Shown here piece by piece: positions 44,929 through 52,531 of a stretch of DNA of 64,000 nt. The translations under genes were made by a program, and so were the position numbers. The notes beneath the pieces are model-generated. The model was not told the origin of the DNA, did not search any database, and saw nothing but the letters and a program-made list of their open reading frames with translations. Source of the stretch: Planctomycetia bacterium (GTDB taxonomy: Bacteria > Planctomycetota > GCA-002687715); contig SXUL01000115.1 in NCBI GenBank assembly GCA_005790545.1, forward strand, positions 27,906 to 91,905, given 5' to 3'. Each line of letters begins with the position of its first letter. Within the stretch, counting starts at the first letter, position 1.

Positions 44929-45644
44929 CAGACGCGCTCCGCCAGATGTACGTGCCGCAACGCGCGTGACGCGACATCAAGGTTGCCGTGGCACGAATGC
45001 CAGCGCAGCCCCGCTGCCTCCAGGAGAATGCGGGCCTCCTCCGCCGTGTACAGCCGCACGGATTCCTGCCAGCTGCGCGTCCCGGTGGCATCCCGCAGCT
45101 CCACGGTTTTCTCGACGCGCTCGCCCCGCAGTCGCCGCGTCTCCGTGATCTCGACATCCACCAGCATGCGGACGGTGCGCGGCTCAAGGTGTGCGCGCAC
45201 GTACGCGGGCTCCGCGAGGTCCAGGGCCACGATGCCGGCAGGTGCAAGGACGCGTGCAACCTCGGCCAAGACCCGTGCATCTTCGGCGCTGTTCTCGAAG
45301 TAACCAAAGGTCGTGAAGAGCAGAGTCACGAGATCGAAGCTCTGCTCCGCGAACGGGAGGCAGCGCATGTCTGCGCGCACCACGGCGCTGCCGCGCGTCC
45401 GCGCAACCCGGAGCAGCGCAGCCGAAAGATCCACGCCCAAGCCGCGCACGTTGTGCGTCTTCCAGGCATCGAGGTGACGGCCGAAGCCGCAGCCCACATC
45501 CAACACGCGACCCGCTGAGCGTTCTGGCAGGCGCCGCACCAACTCCGCTATTTCGCGGTGAGCCTGAGCTTCGTCGCGGTGCGTGTACACGCGGAGATAA
45601 TCCTCGCCGAAGGCGCGTTCGAACCAGGGCGCCTCCGCGACCAC
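44928..45644 (-). CDS. Class I SAM-dependent methyltransferase
   Basis: The 238-aa product from GTG 45644 has motif I VLDVGCGFGRHLDAW, acidic motif II VRGLGVDLSAALL, motif III region VRADMRCLPFAEQSFDLVTLLFTTFGYFENS and post-motif VARVLAPAGIVALDLAEP. These are the UbiE/small-molecule methyltransferase pattern. The substrate is not indicated. It is between pyrF (one base away) and bshC (overlapping), so it belongs to the same operon. A role in thiol or bacillithiol metabolism would be speculation. Confidence 0.82.
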   Translation of the reverse strand: MVAEAPWFERAFGEDYLRVYTHRDEAQAHREIAELVRRLPERSAGRVLDVGCGFGRHLDAWKTHNVRGLGVDLSAALLRVARTRGSAVVRADMRCLPFAEQSFDLVTLLFTTFGYFENSAEDARVLAEVARVLAPAGIVALDLAEPAYVRAHLEPRTVRMLVDVEITETRRLRGERVEKTVELRDATGTRSWQESVRLYTAEEARILLEAAGLRWHSCHGNLDVASRALRHVHLAERV

Positions 45645-45645
45645 G

Positions 45646-46539
45646 TCACGTTCTCCGCTGCAAGGCCACGTCGAGCTCGCTGCGCATCTTCTCCGCCGCA
45701 GCGCCGATCATTCCGCGCCAGTCCGCGGGCGCCGCGCTGGACCCCCACGGGAACGTGACGGACCGGCTCGCCGTGACGATCGCGCCCAGGCCATCGGCAT
45801 CGAAGCCGCCGACAACATCAGCAGCGCCGGCCCCCTGCGCGCCGTAGCCAGGCAGCAAGAGCACGCTGCCGGGAAGCTCCGCGCGCAAGGCCACGAGATG
45901 AGCCGGCCACGTTGCGCCAACCACCGCGCCCACCGGGCCATACGCCTCCCCGCTCCTCTCGTTCCAGCCGCGCACCAGGGCCGCCACATGCGCACTAATC
46001 GTCTTTCCGTCGCTGACGAGATCCTGCAACTCGGCGCTGCCCGGGTTGCTCGTCTTCACAAGCACAAAGATCCCACCGCCGTGTTGTGTTGCCGCCTTCA
46101 CGAAGGGTTTGACACCGTCGCCGCCGAGGAACGCGTTGACCGTACAGGCATCAGCCAGCGGCGAGAACTCCGCGCCCCCAAGCCAGGCTTCCGCATAGGC
46201 CTCAGCGGTGGTTCCGATATCGCCACGTTTCACGTCCGCGATCACCAGCAGGTCGCGCGCGCGTGCAGCAGCAATGACGCGCTCGAGAGCCGCCACCCCG
46301 GGGCTGCGCAAACGTTCGAAGAAGGCTGCCTGCGGCTTGACCGCCACGGCGACATGTCGCACGGCATCGAGCACGCCAACACAGAACTCCTCGAAGGCCG
46401 CGGCCTGCGCCACAGCGTCGCCCCGTGCAGCTCCCCGGAGCGGTGCTGGAAGCGCCTCGAGGCGAGGGTCCAGTCCGACACACACCGCGGATTTCTTCGC
46501 ACGCATGGCCTCGTGAAGTCGTGCTGCAAATGGTTTCAT
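45646..46539 (-). CDS. pyrF: Orotidine 5'-phosphate decarboxylase (type 2)
   Basis: Makes UMP in pyrimidine synthesis. The start is ATG 46539 (MKPFAARLHEAMRAKKSAVCVGLDPRLEALP), overlapping the upstream amidotransferase stop by 4 bp. The catalytic Asp-Lys-Asp core reads VIADVKRGDIGTTAEAYAEAWLG. Other segments are VKPQAAFFE, FVLVKTSNPGSAELQDL, VGAVVGATWP and LLLPGYGAQGA. These mark the roughly 300-aa type 2 family found in mycobacteria, myxobacteria and planctomycetes. Length 297 aa. It is mid-operon. Confidence 0.94.
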   Translation of the reverse strand: MKPFAARLHEAMRAKKSAVCVGLDPRLEALPAPLRGAARGDAVAQAAAFEEFCVGVLDAVRHVAVAVKPQAAFFERLRSPGVAALERVIAAARARDLLVIADVKRGDIGTTAEAYAEAWLGGAEFSPLADACTVNAFLGGDGVKPFVKAATQHGGGIFVLVKTSNPGSAELQDLVSDGKTISAHVAALVRGWNERSGEAYGPVGAVVGATWPAHLVALRAELPGSVLLLPGYGAQGAGAADVVGGFDADGLGAIVTASRSVTFPWGSSAAPADWRGMIGAAAEKMRSELDVALQRRT

Positions 46540-47123
46540 GCTCGTGGCTCCGCGCACAGGCGGAGAAAGTTCTTGGCGATCTCGTTCCCGTGTTCCGACA
46601 GGAACGACTCCGGATGGAACTGCACGCCGTACAACCGGCGCGCGGGCCAACTCAGCGCCATGATGGTCGACGGATCCCCAGCAACGGTTGCATCACAGGT
46701 CACGGAGTCTGGCAACGTGGATCGCTCCACGATGAGCGAATGGTAGCGCATGACCGTGCAGGGGCTCGGTACCCCGGTGAAGATGCCGTCTCCACAATGC
46801 TCGATCTCGGATGTCTTGCCGTGGCGCTGTTCCAAGGCGCGAACGACGGCGGCTCCGCACGCGCTGGCAATGATCTGCATTCCGAGGCAGACACCGAGAA
46901 TCGGTATGGCTCCATTGCTCTGGCGCACCAGTTCCATGCCGATACCGCGTTCTCCTGGCGCGCCTGGGCCCGGCGAGAGAACAATGCCGACAGGCCGCAT
47001 GCTTGCGACGTCGGCAAGGTTGGTGCGGTCGCAACGCTGTACCAGGACCTTGGCGCCTGCCGCCTCGAGAAGATGCGCGAGGTTGTGCGTGAACGAATCG
47101 TAATGATCGAGAAGGAGCAGCAC
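46536..47123 (-). CDS. trpG: Anthranilate/aminodeoxychorismate synthase glutamine amidotransferase subunit
   Basis: A class I glutamine amidotransferase of 195 aa from GTG 47123. It has LLLDHYDSFTHNLAHLLE at the N terminus, the oxyanion segment LSPGPGAPGERGIGMELV, nucleophile Cys in ILGVCLGMQIIA, and the His-Glu dyad in GVQFHPESFLSEHG. It supplies ammonia to TrpE or PabB for tryptophan or folate. Neither partner is in the window, so trpG and pabA cannot be told apart. It is 6 bp after hemW. Confidence 0.92.
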   Translation of the reverse strand: MLLLLDHYDSFTHNLAHLLEAAGAKVLVQRCDRTNLADVASMRPVGIVLSPGPGAPGERGIGMELVRQSNGAIPILGVCLGMQIIASACGAAVVRALEQRHGKTSEIEHCGDGIFTGVPSPCTVMRYHSLIVERSTLPDSVTCDATVAGDPSTIMALSWPARRLYGVQFHPESFLSEHGNEIAKNFLRLCAEPRA

Positions 47124-47129
47124 GCTGGA

Positions 47130-48323
47130 TCAGACCTTGGGCCAAGCCTCGAACAGTTTGAGCAGAATGCTGTCGAGAAGCCAGAGCCCGTCGTGAGTCA
47201 GTCGGAGATTCTCCGAGTCTTCGTGCAACAGACGCGCTCTCGTTAGATCGGTCAGTATCTCCTTGCATCGTCCTGCCGTGTTGAAGCCGGTGCGTTGATC
47301 GAGTTCTTGAAGGCTCACACCCTCTGCCGTCCTGAGGCCGCTGGTGAGACACTCCATCCAGTCTTCTCGCGGGCCGAGAATGTCTTCCTCTTCAACAGGT
47401 CTTGTGCCGGCCTCGATGGCCTCGATGTAACGCGTCGGTGAATTCACATTGCGGGTCCGCCGTTTCCCGATGCGTCCCCATGCCCCAGCACCCAGACCGT
47501 AATACTCAAGGTTGCGCCAGTAGTTCAGGTTGTGGACCGACTCTTGTCCTTCGCGGCTGAAATTGGATATCTCATAGAGATGGAACCCGGCCTTGTTCAG
47601 ACGCTCACATGCGAGCGCGAACATACGCCGCACAGTTTCCTCAGGGCAAACACTCATTCTACCCTGGCGCAACGCCTCGAAGAATGGTGTTCCCTCCTCA
47701 AACTGGAGTGCGTAGGCGGAGAGGTGTTCCGGTTCGAGCTCGAGCAGTCTCTCCAGGTCCTGCAGCCAGTCCTCTTTACTCTGCCACGGCTGTCCGTAAA
47801 TCAGGTCCAGGTTGATGCGCTGAATACCGGCTTTACGCAGCACGGCGACACTTTCACGAACATCTTCAACGCTGTGCACACGGCCCAGTTTCGAGAGGCG
47901 CTCAGGGTCCATGCTCTGAACCCCCATACTCACACGATCAACGCCAGCAGAGCACAACGCCTCAACGTGATCTCCCGTCAGAGTTCCCGGATTGGCTTCG
48001 ACTGTCCACTCTCGCAAGTGTCCGCGTTCCACCATTGAACCAATGCCTTGCAGGAGTCTCCGGAATTCTGCTGGCTCCAGTTCCGTGGGTGTTCCTCCTC
48101 CGATGTAGATGCTGGAAACCGTATGCCCATGCTGTGTGAGCATGGTGTTCGTTTCACGCAACAAGGCACTGACATAACGCTCCTGTTCTGCTCGAGAGCG
48201 TCCAGCAGCCGAATTGAACGCGCAGTATTCACACTTCCTGACGCAGTAAGGAACATGCACATACAGGGCCGGGAAGAGCGTGGCTTCTCGGCTTGCGCTG
48301 GGTGTCGTGCGCGCGCTTGTCAT
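47130..48323 (-). CDS. hemW: HemW-like radical SAM protein (heme chaperone, HemN family)
   Basis: The 397-aa product has YVHVPYCVRKCEYCAFNS with the CxxxCxxC cluster motif and no fourth Cys of HemN, the HemW-type pattern. Next come IYIGGGTPTELEP, VEANPGTL, VDRVSMGVQSMDPERLSKLGRVHS, NLDLIYGQPWQ and LSAYALQFEEGTPFF. The C-terminal HemN_C region has YEISNFSREGQESVHNLNYWRNLEYYGLGAGAWG. HemW delivers heme and does not oxidise coproporphyrinogen. Base composition is lower in GC than neighbours (hand counts on sampled lines 52-60% against about 67%). It is first in the operon leading to bshA. Confidence 0.9.
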   Translation of the reverse strand: MTSARTTPSASREATLFPALYVHVPYCVRKCEYCAFNSAAGRSRAEQERYVSALLRETNTMLTQHGHTVSSIYIGGGTPTELEPAEFRRLLQGIGSMVERGHLREWTVEANPGTLTGDHVEALCSAGVDRVSMGVQSMDPERLSKLGRVHSVEDVRESVAVLRKAGIQRINLDLIYGQPWQSKEDWLQDLERLLELEPEHLSAYALQFEEGTPFFEALRQGRMSVCPEETVRRMFALACERLNKAGFHLYEISNFSREGQESVHNLNYWRNLEYYGLGAGAWGRIGKRRTRNVNSPTRYIEAIEAGTRPVEEEDILGPREDWMECLTSGLRTAEGVSLQELDQRTGFNTAGRCKEILTDLTRARLLHEDSENLRLTHDGLWLLDSILLKLFEAWPKV

Positions 48324-48677
48324 GAGAGGATGGTTTTATATTGAAACCGCAGTCATCATAGACGTGAGTGAAAGTTCGTGGAGAAGCGAGATGGCGCGCG
48401 CAAAACAACGTTCAAAGAGCGGAAGAAGCAGTTGCGCGTGTTCCACGAAAGATGAGAGTGGAATGTTCAATAGTGGTGTCGGTCATCTGTCGCCGCACGA
48501 ACAAAGCGAGGTGAAGGACGCTTGTCGGACGCGCTCTCCGGAAGAAGAAGGAATGTTCCAGTCGGAAGCCAGGCCTCATACCGGCAGGAAACGGACTGCA
48601 ACAGAGCACCAAGGCTGGGACGCGACAGGTGTCTTCCGGCGTGCGCACAACCAAAACTTGCAATCGTTGTTGATAAC
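48324..48677. other. 354-bp gene-free region upstream of hemW, lower GC
   Basis: No convincing coding frame is present; the longer ORFs here overlap real genes antisense and have poor composition. It must hold the promoter of the hemW operon. A TATAAA on the minus strand lies only about 14 nt before the hemW ATG, with no Shine-Dalgarno sequence, hinting at a very short leader. The 9-mer GAACATTCC occurs twice on the minus strand (near 48463 and 48553), about 90 bp apart. I see no tRNA, SRP, RNase P or tmRNA signature. Confidence 0.5.
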
Positions 48678-49481
48678 TCAGTCGACCATCACGGCGCGCA
48701 GGCGTTCCAGAGTCAGCATCTCGATCTGGCGCACGCGTTCGCGCGTCAGTCCGACGAGATCACCGATCTCCTTGAGGGTTCTCGGGGCCTCTCCATCCAG
48801 GCCGAAGCGCAGGCGCAGGATGGTGGCTTCGCGTGGCTCCATGCCAGCGAGCAATTGTTCAACCTCTTCGCTTTCCGCGAGGGCGAGCAAGGCTTCGTCC
48901 GGTGTTGGCTGCGAGGTGTCGCGCACGAGATCAGCCGAGGAGTTGTCCGGCTCGATGGGAATGGGCTGAGCCATGCCCTGAGCGGCGGCCATGGCGCGCT
49001 CGATGCCGTTCACGTTGTCCACAGGAACCTCGAGCGCCGTGGCGAGCTCTTCTTCTGTGGGCTGACGCCCGAGCTTCTCGGTGAGGTCGCGCTGTGCGGT
49101 GCGCAGGCGGTTGATCAGTTCCATCATGTAGGAAGGGATGCGCACGGTTTTCACCGTGTTGGTGAGAGCGCGTCGGATGGACTGCTTGATCCACCAGGTG
49201 GCATAGGTCGAGAAGCGGCAGCCGGCGTTCGGGTCGAACTTCTCGACACCTTTGATCAACCCCATGTTGCCCTCTTCAATGAGGTCCATGAAGCTCATGC
49301 CGTGGTTCACGTAACGCTTGGCAATACTCACGACGAGCCGGAGATTGGAGCGGATCAGGAGGTCACGGGCCTCGAAATCTCCAGCCTGGACTTTGCGCGC
49401 AAGCCGAACCTCATCCGCCGGGCCGAGCAGGTCCACCGTGTTGATCTCACGGAGATAGATGTTGAGCGTTGCGTCGGCCAT
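48678..49481 (-). CDS. rpoD: RNA polymerase sigma factor, sigma-70 primary type (RpoD/SigA-like)
   Basis: 267 aa from ATG 49481 (MADATLNIYLREINTVDLLGPADEVRLARKVQAGD). Region 1.2 is followed by region 2 (RLVVSIAKRYVNHGMSFMDLIEEGNMGLIKGVEKFDPNAGCRFSTYATWWIKQSIRRAL, including the -10 recognition helix), region 3 (IPSYMMELINRLRTAQRDL) and region 4.2 (TLKEIGDLVGLTRERVRQIEMLTLERLR). Region 1.1 is absent, giving a short form near group 2/RpoS-like size. It could be the main or an alternative sigma-70 factor. The perfect -10 in front of kdsD suits such a sigma. Confidence 0.88.
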   Translation of the reverse strand: MADATLNIYLREINTVDLLGPADEVRLARKVQAGDFEARDLLIRSNLRLVVSIAKRYVNHGMSFMDLIEEGNMGLIKGVEKFDPNAGCRFSTYATWWIKQSIRRALTNTVKTVRIPSYMMELINRLRTAQRDLTEKLGRQPTEEELATALEVPVDNVNGIERAMAAAQGMAQPIPIEPDNSSADLVRDTSQPTPDEALLALAESEEVEQLLAGMEPREATILRLRFGLDGEAPRTLKEIGDLVGLTRERVRQIEMLTLERLRAVMVD

Positions 49482-49501
49482 GGCGAGTGTGCCCTCATGC
49501 G

Positions 49502-50650
49502 TCACCCGCGTTGTGGAATGGGGCGGCGACGCACAGCCCGCAACACCGTCACCACCAGGATCCATAGATCCAAGGCCGGTGACCAGCGTCGCGCATAGGC
49601 GAGGTCGTGGCGCAGCCTCCGACTGATGGACGTGTCGCCCAGAAAGCCGTTGACCTGCGCGAGCCCCGTCATTCCGACGGGCACACGGTGACGCAGGGGG
49701 TACTTCGGCCAACGAGCGGAAAAGGCTTGAGCGAACGCGGGTCTTTCCGGCCGAGGGCCGACAAGAGACATCGAACCCAAGAGGACATTGCCGAGCTGAG
49801 GCAGTTCATCCAGCCAAAACCGGCGCAACAGCCTGCCGTGGCGCGTGATGCGAGGGTCGTCATCCTCTGGCCAGACCGGGATTCCACCTGGCTCGGCGTT
49901 CACCACCATGGTGCGGAGCTTGGGGACCATGAAGAGGCGCCCCCCCAGCCCCAGCCGGACTTGCGCATAGAAAACGGGGCCGCGTTGCAGCCCTTTGAGA
50001 ACAAGCAAAAGCAGAGCGAAGCACGGCAGCAGAAGCGGCAGCGCGGCAAGCACGAGCAGTGTGTCGCACACGCGCTTGACGCAGCTGGCCATGCCCTCGG
50101 CGGGGCCTTCCGGGTGAAGCGGCAACTCCCCGCTCGTCACCTGAACAGAACTCGCGATATCGAGAGGGTCCGGCGGTTCGCCTGCTGGAAAAGGTCCGGG
50201 TTGCCAACGACAGCGTGGCCAGGGGGTGTTTTGCGCGGCAAGGCCGAGGCAGCGCTGGACCTCCCCGTGCTTGAAAGTTCCGCGACAGGCGTCGGGGGGC
50301 AGGAGCATCCAGACCCGAGAGAGCGCCCAAGGAAGGCAGGAAGCGAAAGCTAGTTGCAGGGGCGCTGTCCCCCACATGTCAGTGGCCCCGAGGGCGGCGC
50401 CCAGGCAAAGCTCGAAGCTCCAAGCAACCGCGGCGGCGCCCGAAACCCCGGCGATCCAGACAGACGGCCTCCGCCAGCGCAGCAGGAGGTCGTGGCGAAA
50501 GGCCACCCAGCCCACAAGCAGTGCAGGCAGTGCGCAGGTTCCGGCGCGTGCGGCTGGCAAGAGCGCAGCCAGAAGCAGCGCCGTCCCCAGCAGCACGATG
50601 CGCAGGAGCAAGGGAGCGCGCCCAGGAGGTGGAGCCGTGGTGTCCCGCAA
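49502..50650 (-). CDS. Bacterial sugar transferase (undecaprenyl-phosphate glycosylphosphotransferase)
   Basis: A 382-aa product from a TTG start at 50650 preceded by GGGGA. The N-terminal half has several hydrophobic helices. The C-terminal catalytic domain has VKRVCDTLLVLAALPLLLPCFALLLLVLKG, GPVFYAQVRLGLGGRLFMVPKLRTM and DPRITRHGRLLRRFWLDELPQLGNVLLGSMSLVGPRPERPAF, ending in RHRVPVGMTGLAQVNG. This is the PglC/WbaP-type motif order. It starts polysaccharide repeat-unit assembly by moving a sugar phosphate to a lipid carrier at the inner membrane. It is divergent from the phosphoesterase-like gene. Confidence 0.9.
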   Translation of the reverse strand: MRDTTAPPPGRAPLLLRIVLLGTALLLAALLPAARAGTCALPALLVGWVAFRHDLLLRWRRPSVWIAGVSGAAAVAWSFELCLGAALGATDMWGTAPLQLAFASCLPWALSRVWMLLPPDACRGTFKHGEVQRCLGLAAQNTPWPRCRWQPGPFPAGEPPDPLDIASSVQVTSGELPLHPEGPAEGMASCVKRVCDTLLVLAALPLLLPCFALLLLVLKGLQRGPVFYAQVRLGLGGRLFMVPKLRTMVVNAEPGGIPVWPEDDDPRITRHGRLLRRFWLDELPQLGNVLLGSMSLVGPRPERPAFAQAFSARWPKYPLRHRVPVGMTGLAQVNGFLGDTSISRRLRHDLAYARRWSPALDLWILVVTVLRAVRRRPIPQRG

Positions 50651-50722
50651 GTGATCCCCGTGTCGAACGCCATGCTAGGGCGCGCGGAGCGGCGCGGCAA
50701 TCAATGATCCCCGGCGCATGGC

Positions 50723-50745
50723 TATAGTGCCGCTCGAAGAGCGGC
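50723..50745 (+). promoter_or_regulatory. -10-like TATAGT followed by a perfect 7-bp hairpin
   Basis: TATAGT at 50723-50728 is followed immediately by GCCGCTC-GAA-GAGCGGC at 50729-50745, about 45 bp before the start of the phosphoesterase-like gene. No good -35 is seen. The hairpin would lie at the 5' end of the mRNA or act as an operator. Confidence 0.4.
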
Positions 50746-50789
50746 TTGGGGCCGCTTCCCGCGCCCCTGAACCGAGTGGAGATAGCGCC

Positions 50790-51269
50790 ATGTGGATCGG
50801 AGTGATCAGCGACACGAGCGGCGAGCTGGACCCACGCGTCGCCGACTTGTTCGGCGGTGTGGACTATATTCTGCATTGTGGCGGCATCGGTGACCCGGCC
50901 ATTCTGGATGTGCTCTCGCATATTGCTCCGGTGGCCGGTGTGCTGGCGGCCCATGACGACCCCGGGATCGTGCCGTTCGAGAAGACGCTATTCAGGAAAT
51001 GGTTCGAAGTGGGCGTTTACACATCGCATGTCATTGGCGAACCCACCAATCTCTCTCGCCTCACTGCCAAGGATCTCGAGGAGTTGGCCCCGCAGGTTGT
51101 GCTATTCGGAAATCAGCGCAGCGCGTGTAATTCACGAATTGATGGGCGCCTGTTTTTTGCGCCCGGCCCGGCGGGTCCATTCGCGGGAGCGACCCAACGC
51201 AGTGTCGGTATTCTTGAAATCGAGGGACGCAACCATCGCGCGGAGTCGATTCCCCTCGACGGGCGTTGA
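50790..51269 (+). CDS. Degenerate YfcE/MJ0936-like phosphoesterase homologue
   Basis: 159 aa from ATG 50790. It follows the plan of small calcineurin-like phosphodiesterases, but each metal-binding motif is altered. SDTHG reads SDTSG, HCGD reads HCGG, GNxD reads AAHDD, and the C-terminal GHTH region reads GNQRSA followed by FFAPGPAG (usual NPGS). The fold-level strands (MWIGVISDT, DYILHCGG, VVLFGN) remain. It is probably a catalytically dead member with a binding or structural role. It converges with the membrane-protein gene with no gap. Confidence 0.7.
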   Translation: MWIGVISDTSGELDPRVADLFGGVDYILHCGGIGDPAILDVLSHIAPVAGVLAAHDDPGIVPFEKTLFRKWFEVGVYTSHVIGEPTNLSRLTAKDLEELAPQVVLFGNQRSACNSRIDGRLFFAPGPAGPFAGATQRSVGILEIEGRNHRAESIPLDGR

Positions 51270-51992
51270 TCAAATACGCTGACGACGACCGCGCGTCGCG
51301 TCGATGCTCGCGAGCACCGCGCTCAGGGCCAGCGGGAAGAGGGCCTGCAGGGCGGCGTAACCGAGGAGCGCCGGGAGTGGAGGGCCGCGGAGTCCGTGGC
51401 CGACCGGCCCCAGCAGCGCGAGATCCGGCAGGAAGGCCAAGGAAGGCAGGGTTTGGTCCGCTTCCGCCCACGCGGAGGCCCCCAAAAAGAGGATCAGGAG
51501 CGCGAGTGCGCCCGGCAAGGGGCCGAGACGGCGGCCAAGGAAGACGGCCCAGGCTAGAACAACAAGGGTGGCCGCGAGGCTGTGTGTGAGCACGCGGACA
51601 AGAGTTTGACAACCAACAAAAACCGTAAGACATTGCAAAACAAGCAGTTGAATCGCTGCGAGGGCTATGAGGGCGAGCGCGGCGATGGCCCATCGACCCA
51701 CAACGGCAGCAGAGCTCTCCAGGCCAGAGCCAATGGGTGAAGCTCGGGGCCCGCCACGCACGCTCAAAGTGGTGTGCAGGCCGAGCATCACCACCAAGAG
51801 GAGCTGACAGGACGCGGCCGCTTCGTGCAGGGCCGCGGTGCGATCGCCGAGAGGCAGTGGGAGGGCGACCAGTAGACCAAACAGACCGGCAGCAACGAGC
51901 GCGGCTATGCGCGTGATCGGTGAACGCAGTGCCTGGCGGGCCGCGCCCCTGGCGCAAGCTCCCCACGGGTTCTTGGCGCTGGGCTCAGCCAC
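51270..51992 (-). CDS. Polytopic membrane protein, unknown
   Basis: 240 aa from GTG 51992. At least six hydrophobic segments can be read (for example RIAALVAAGLFGLLVALPL, WAIAALALIALAAIQLLVLQ, LVVLAWAVFLGRRLGPLPGALALLILFLGA). The arrangement is similar to ABC-2-type exporter permeases, but no defining motif is seen and no ATPase gene is adjacent. Divergent from the ParA-like gene; the intervening 41 bp contain a parS palindrome, so both promoters may be affected by ParB binding. Confidence 0.65.
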   Translation of the reverse strand: MAEPSAKNPWGACARGAARQALRSPITRIAALVAAGLFGLLVALPLPLGDRTAALHEAAASCQLLLVVMLGLHTTLSVRGGPRASPIGSGLESSAAVVGRWAIAALALIALAAIQLLVLQCLTVFVGCQTLVRVLTHSLAATLVVLAWAVFLGRRLGPLPGALALLILFLGASAWAEADQTLPSLAFLPDLALLGPVGHGLRGPPLPALLGYAALQALFPLALSAVLASIDATRGRRQRI

Positions 51993-52008
51993 GTGTAGCC
52001 TTCGTCTC

Positions 52009-52022
52009 GTTCCACGTGGAAC
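52009..52022. promoter_or_regulatory. parS: parS centromere-like site 1
   Basis: The perfect palindrome GTTCCACGTGGAAC matches the core of the bacterial parS consensus (TGTTNCACGTGNAACA). It lies 11 bp before the start codon of the ParA-like gene, overlapping its translation initiation region. Confidence 0.88.
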
Positions 52023-52033
52023 ATGGAGCGGCC

Positions 52034-52531
52034 ATGCGTTGGGTTGAGATCACAGGCTCAAGTGCTTTCCAGCGCGCGCGCGTGGCCGCAAATCTAGCGG
52101 TTTTGGCCGCACTGGGGAAGGTCGGTGGTGGCTTGGTGTGCGCAGATCAGCGCCTGGCCAGTGCGGCTGCGGCCCACGGGGTCGCGATCGGTGGGTCCGC
52201 TGATGGGCCTGGGGTTGGGTTTTCTGGTGAAGGAGCACTGCCGGGCGCCCCTGTTCTCCAGCTCCGACTGCTGGATACCCCCACGGACGACTTGTTCCAC
52301 GTGGAACGTGCGTCCCATCCTCCCGTGCGGCTTGTGGTGGTGGGCTCGGACGTGGACGTCTTTGAGCGCGCTGTGCGGCGCCGACAGGTCGCGGGCCTGG
52401 AGCCTGTGCTGCCCTATCGCGCGCCGACCCTCGACGCTGAGCCGACACTTGTGGTGGTGGACGCGGATATGAGTCCGTCAGGTTTGGCTTTGGTGGAACT
52501 GTTGCAGGAGGTCATGAACGATGTTGGATAA
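52034..52531 (+). CDS. ParA-like protein without a Walker A motif (remnant or variant), 165 aa
   Basis: The start is ATG 52034 with GGAG before it. It is the gene directly upstream of parB, the usual place of parA, and overlaps parB by 11 bp. The N terminus MRWVEITGSSAFQRARVAANLAVLAALGKVGGGLVCADQ lines up with ParA (VIAIxNQKGGVGKTTTAVNLAAALA..GK.VLLVDxDPQ). The KGGVGKTT loop is replaced by SSAFQRAR and the DxDPQ motif by CADQ. It is far shorter than ParA (about 255 aa). A parS site lies inside the coding region. Homology is by eye and not certain; ATPase activity is not expected. Confidence 0.6.
   Translation: MRWVEITGSSAFQRARVAANLAVLAALGKVGGGLVCADQRLASAAAAHGVAIGGSADGPGVGFSGEGALPGAPVLQLRLLDTPTDDLFHVERASHPPVRLVVVGSDVDVFERAVRRRQVAGLEPVLPYRAPTLDAEPTLVVVDADMSPSGLALVELLQEVMNDVG
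52294..52307. promoter_or_regulatory. parS: parS centromere-like site 2
   Basis: A second perfect GTTCCACGTGGAAC, inside the ParA-like gene (coding for part of DLFHVERA), 285 bp from site 1 and 214 bp before parB. Confidence 0.88.

Noticed and set aside
48280-48969. 229-aa plus-strand ORF across the hemW-rpoD gap
   Set aside because: The second half is antisense to the sigma factor and the first half has no motif or ribosome binding site.
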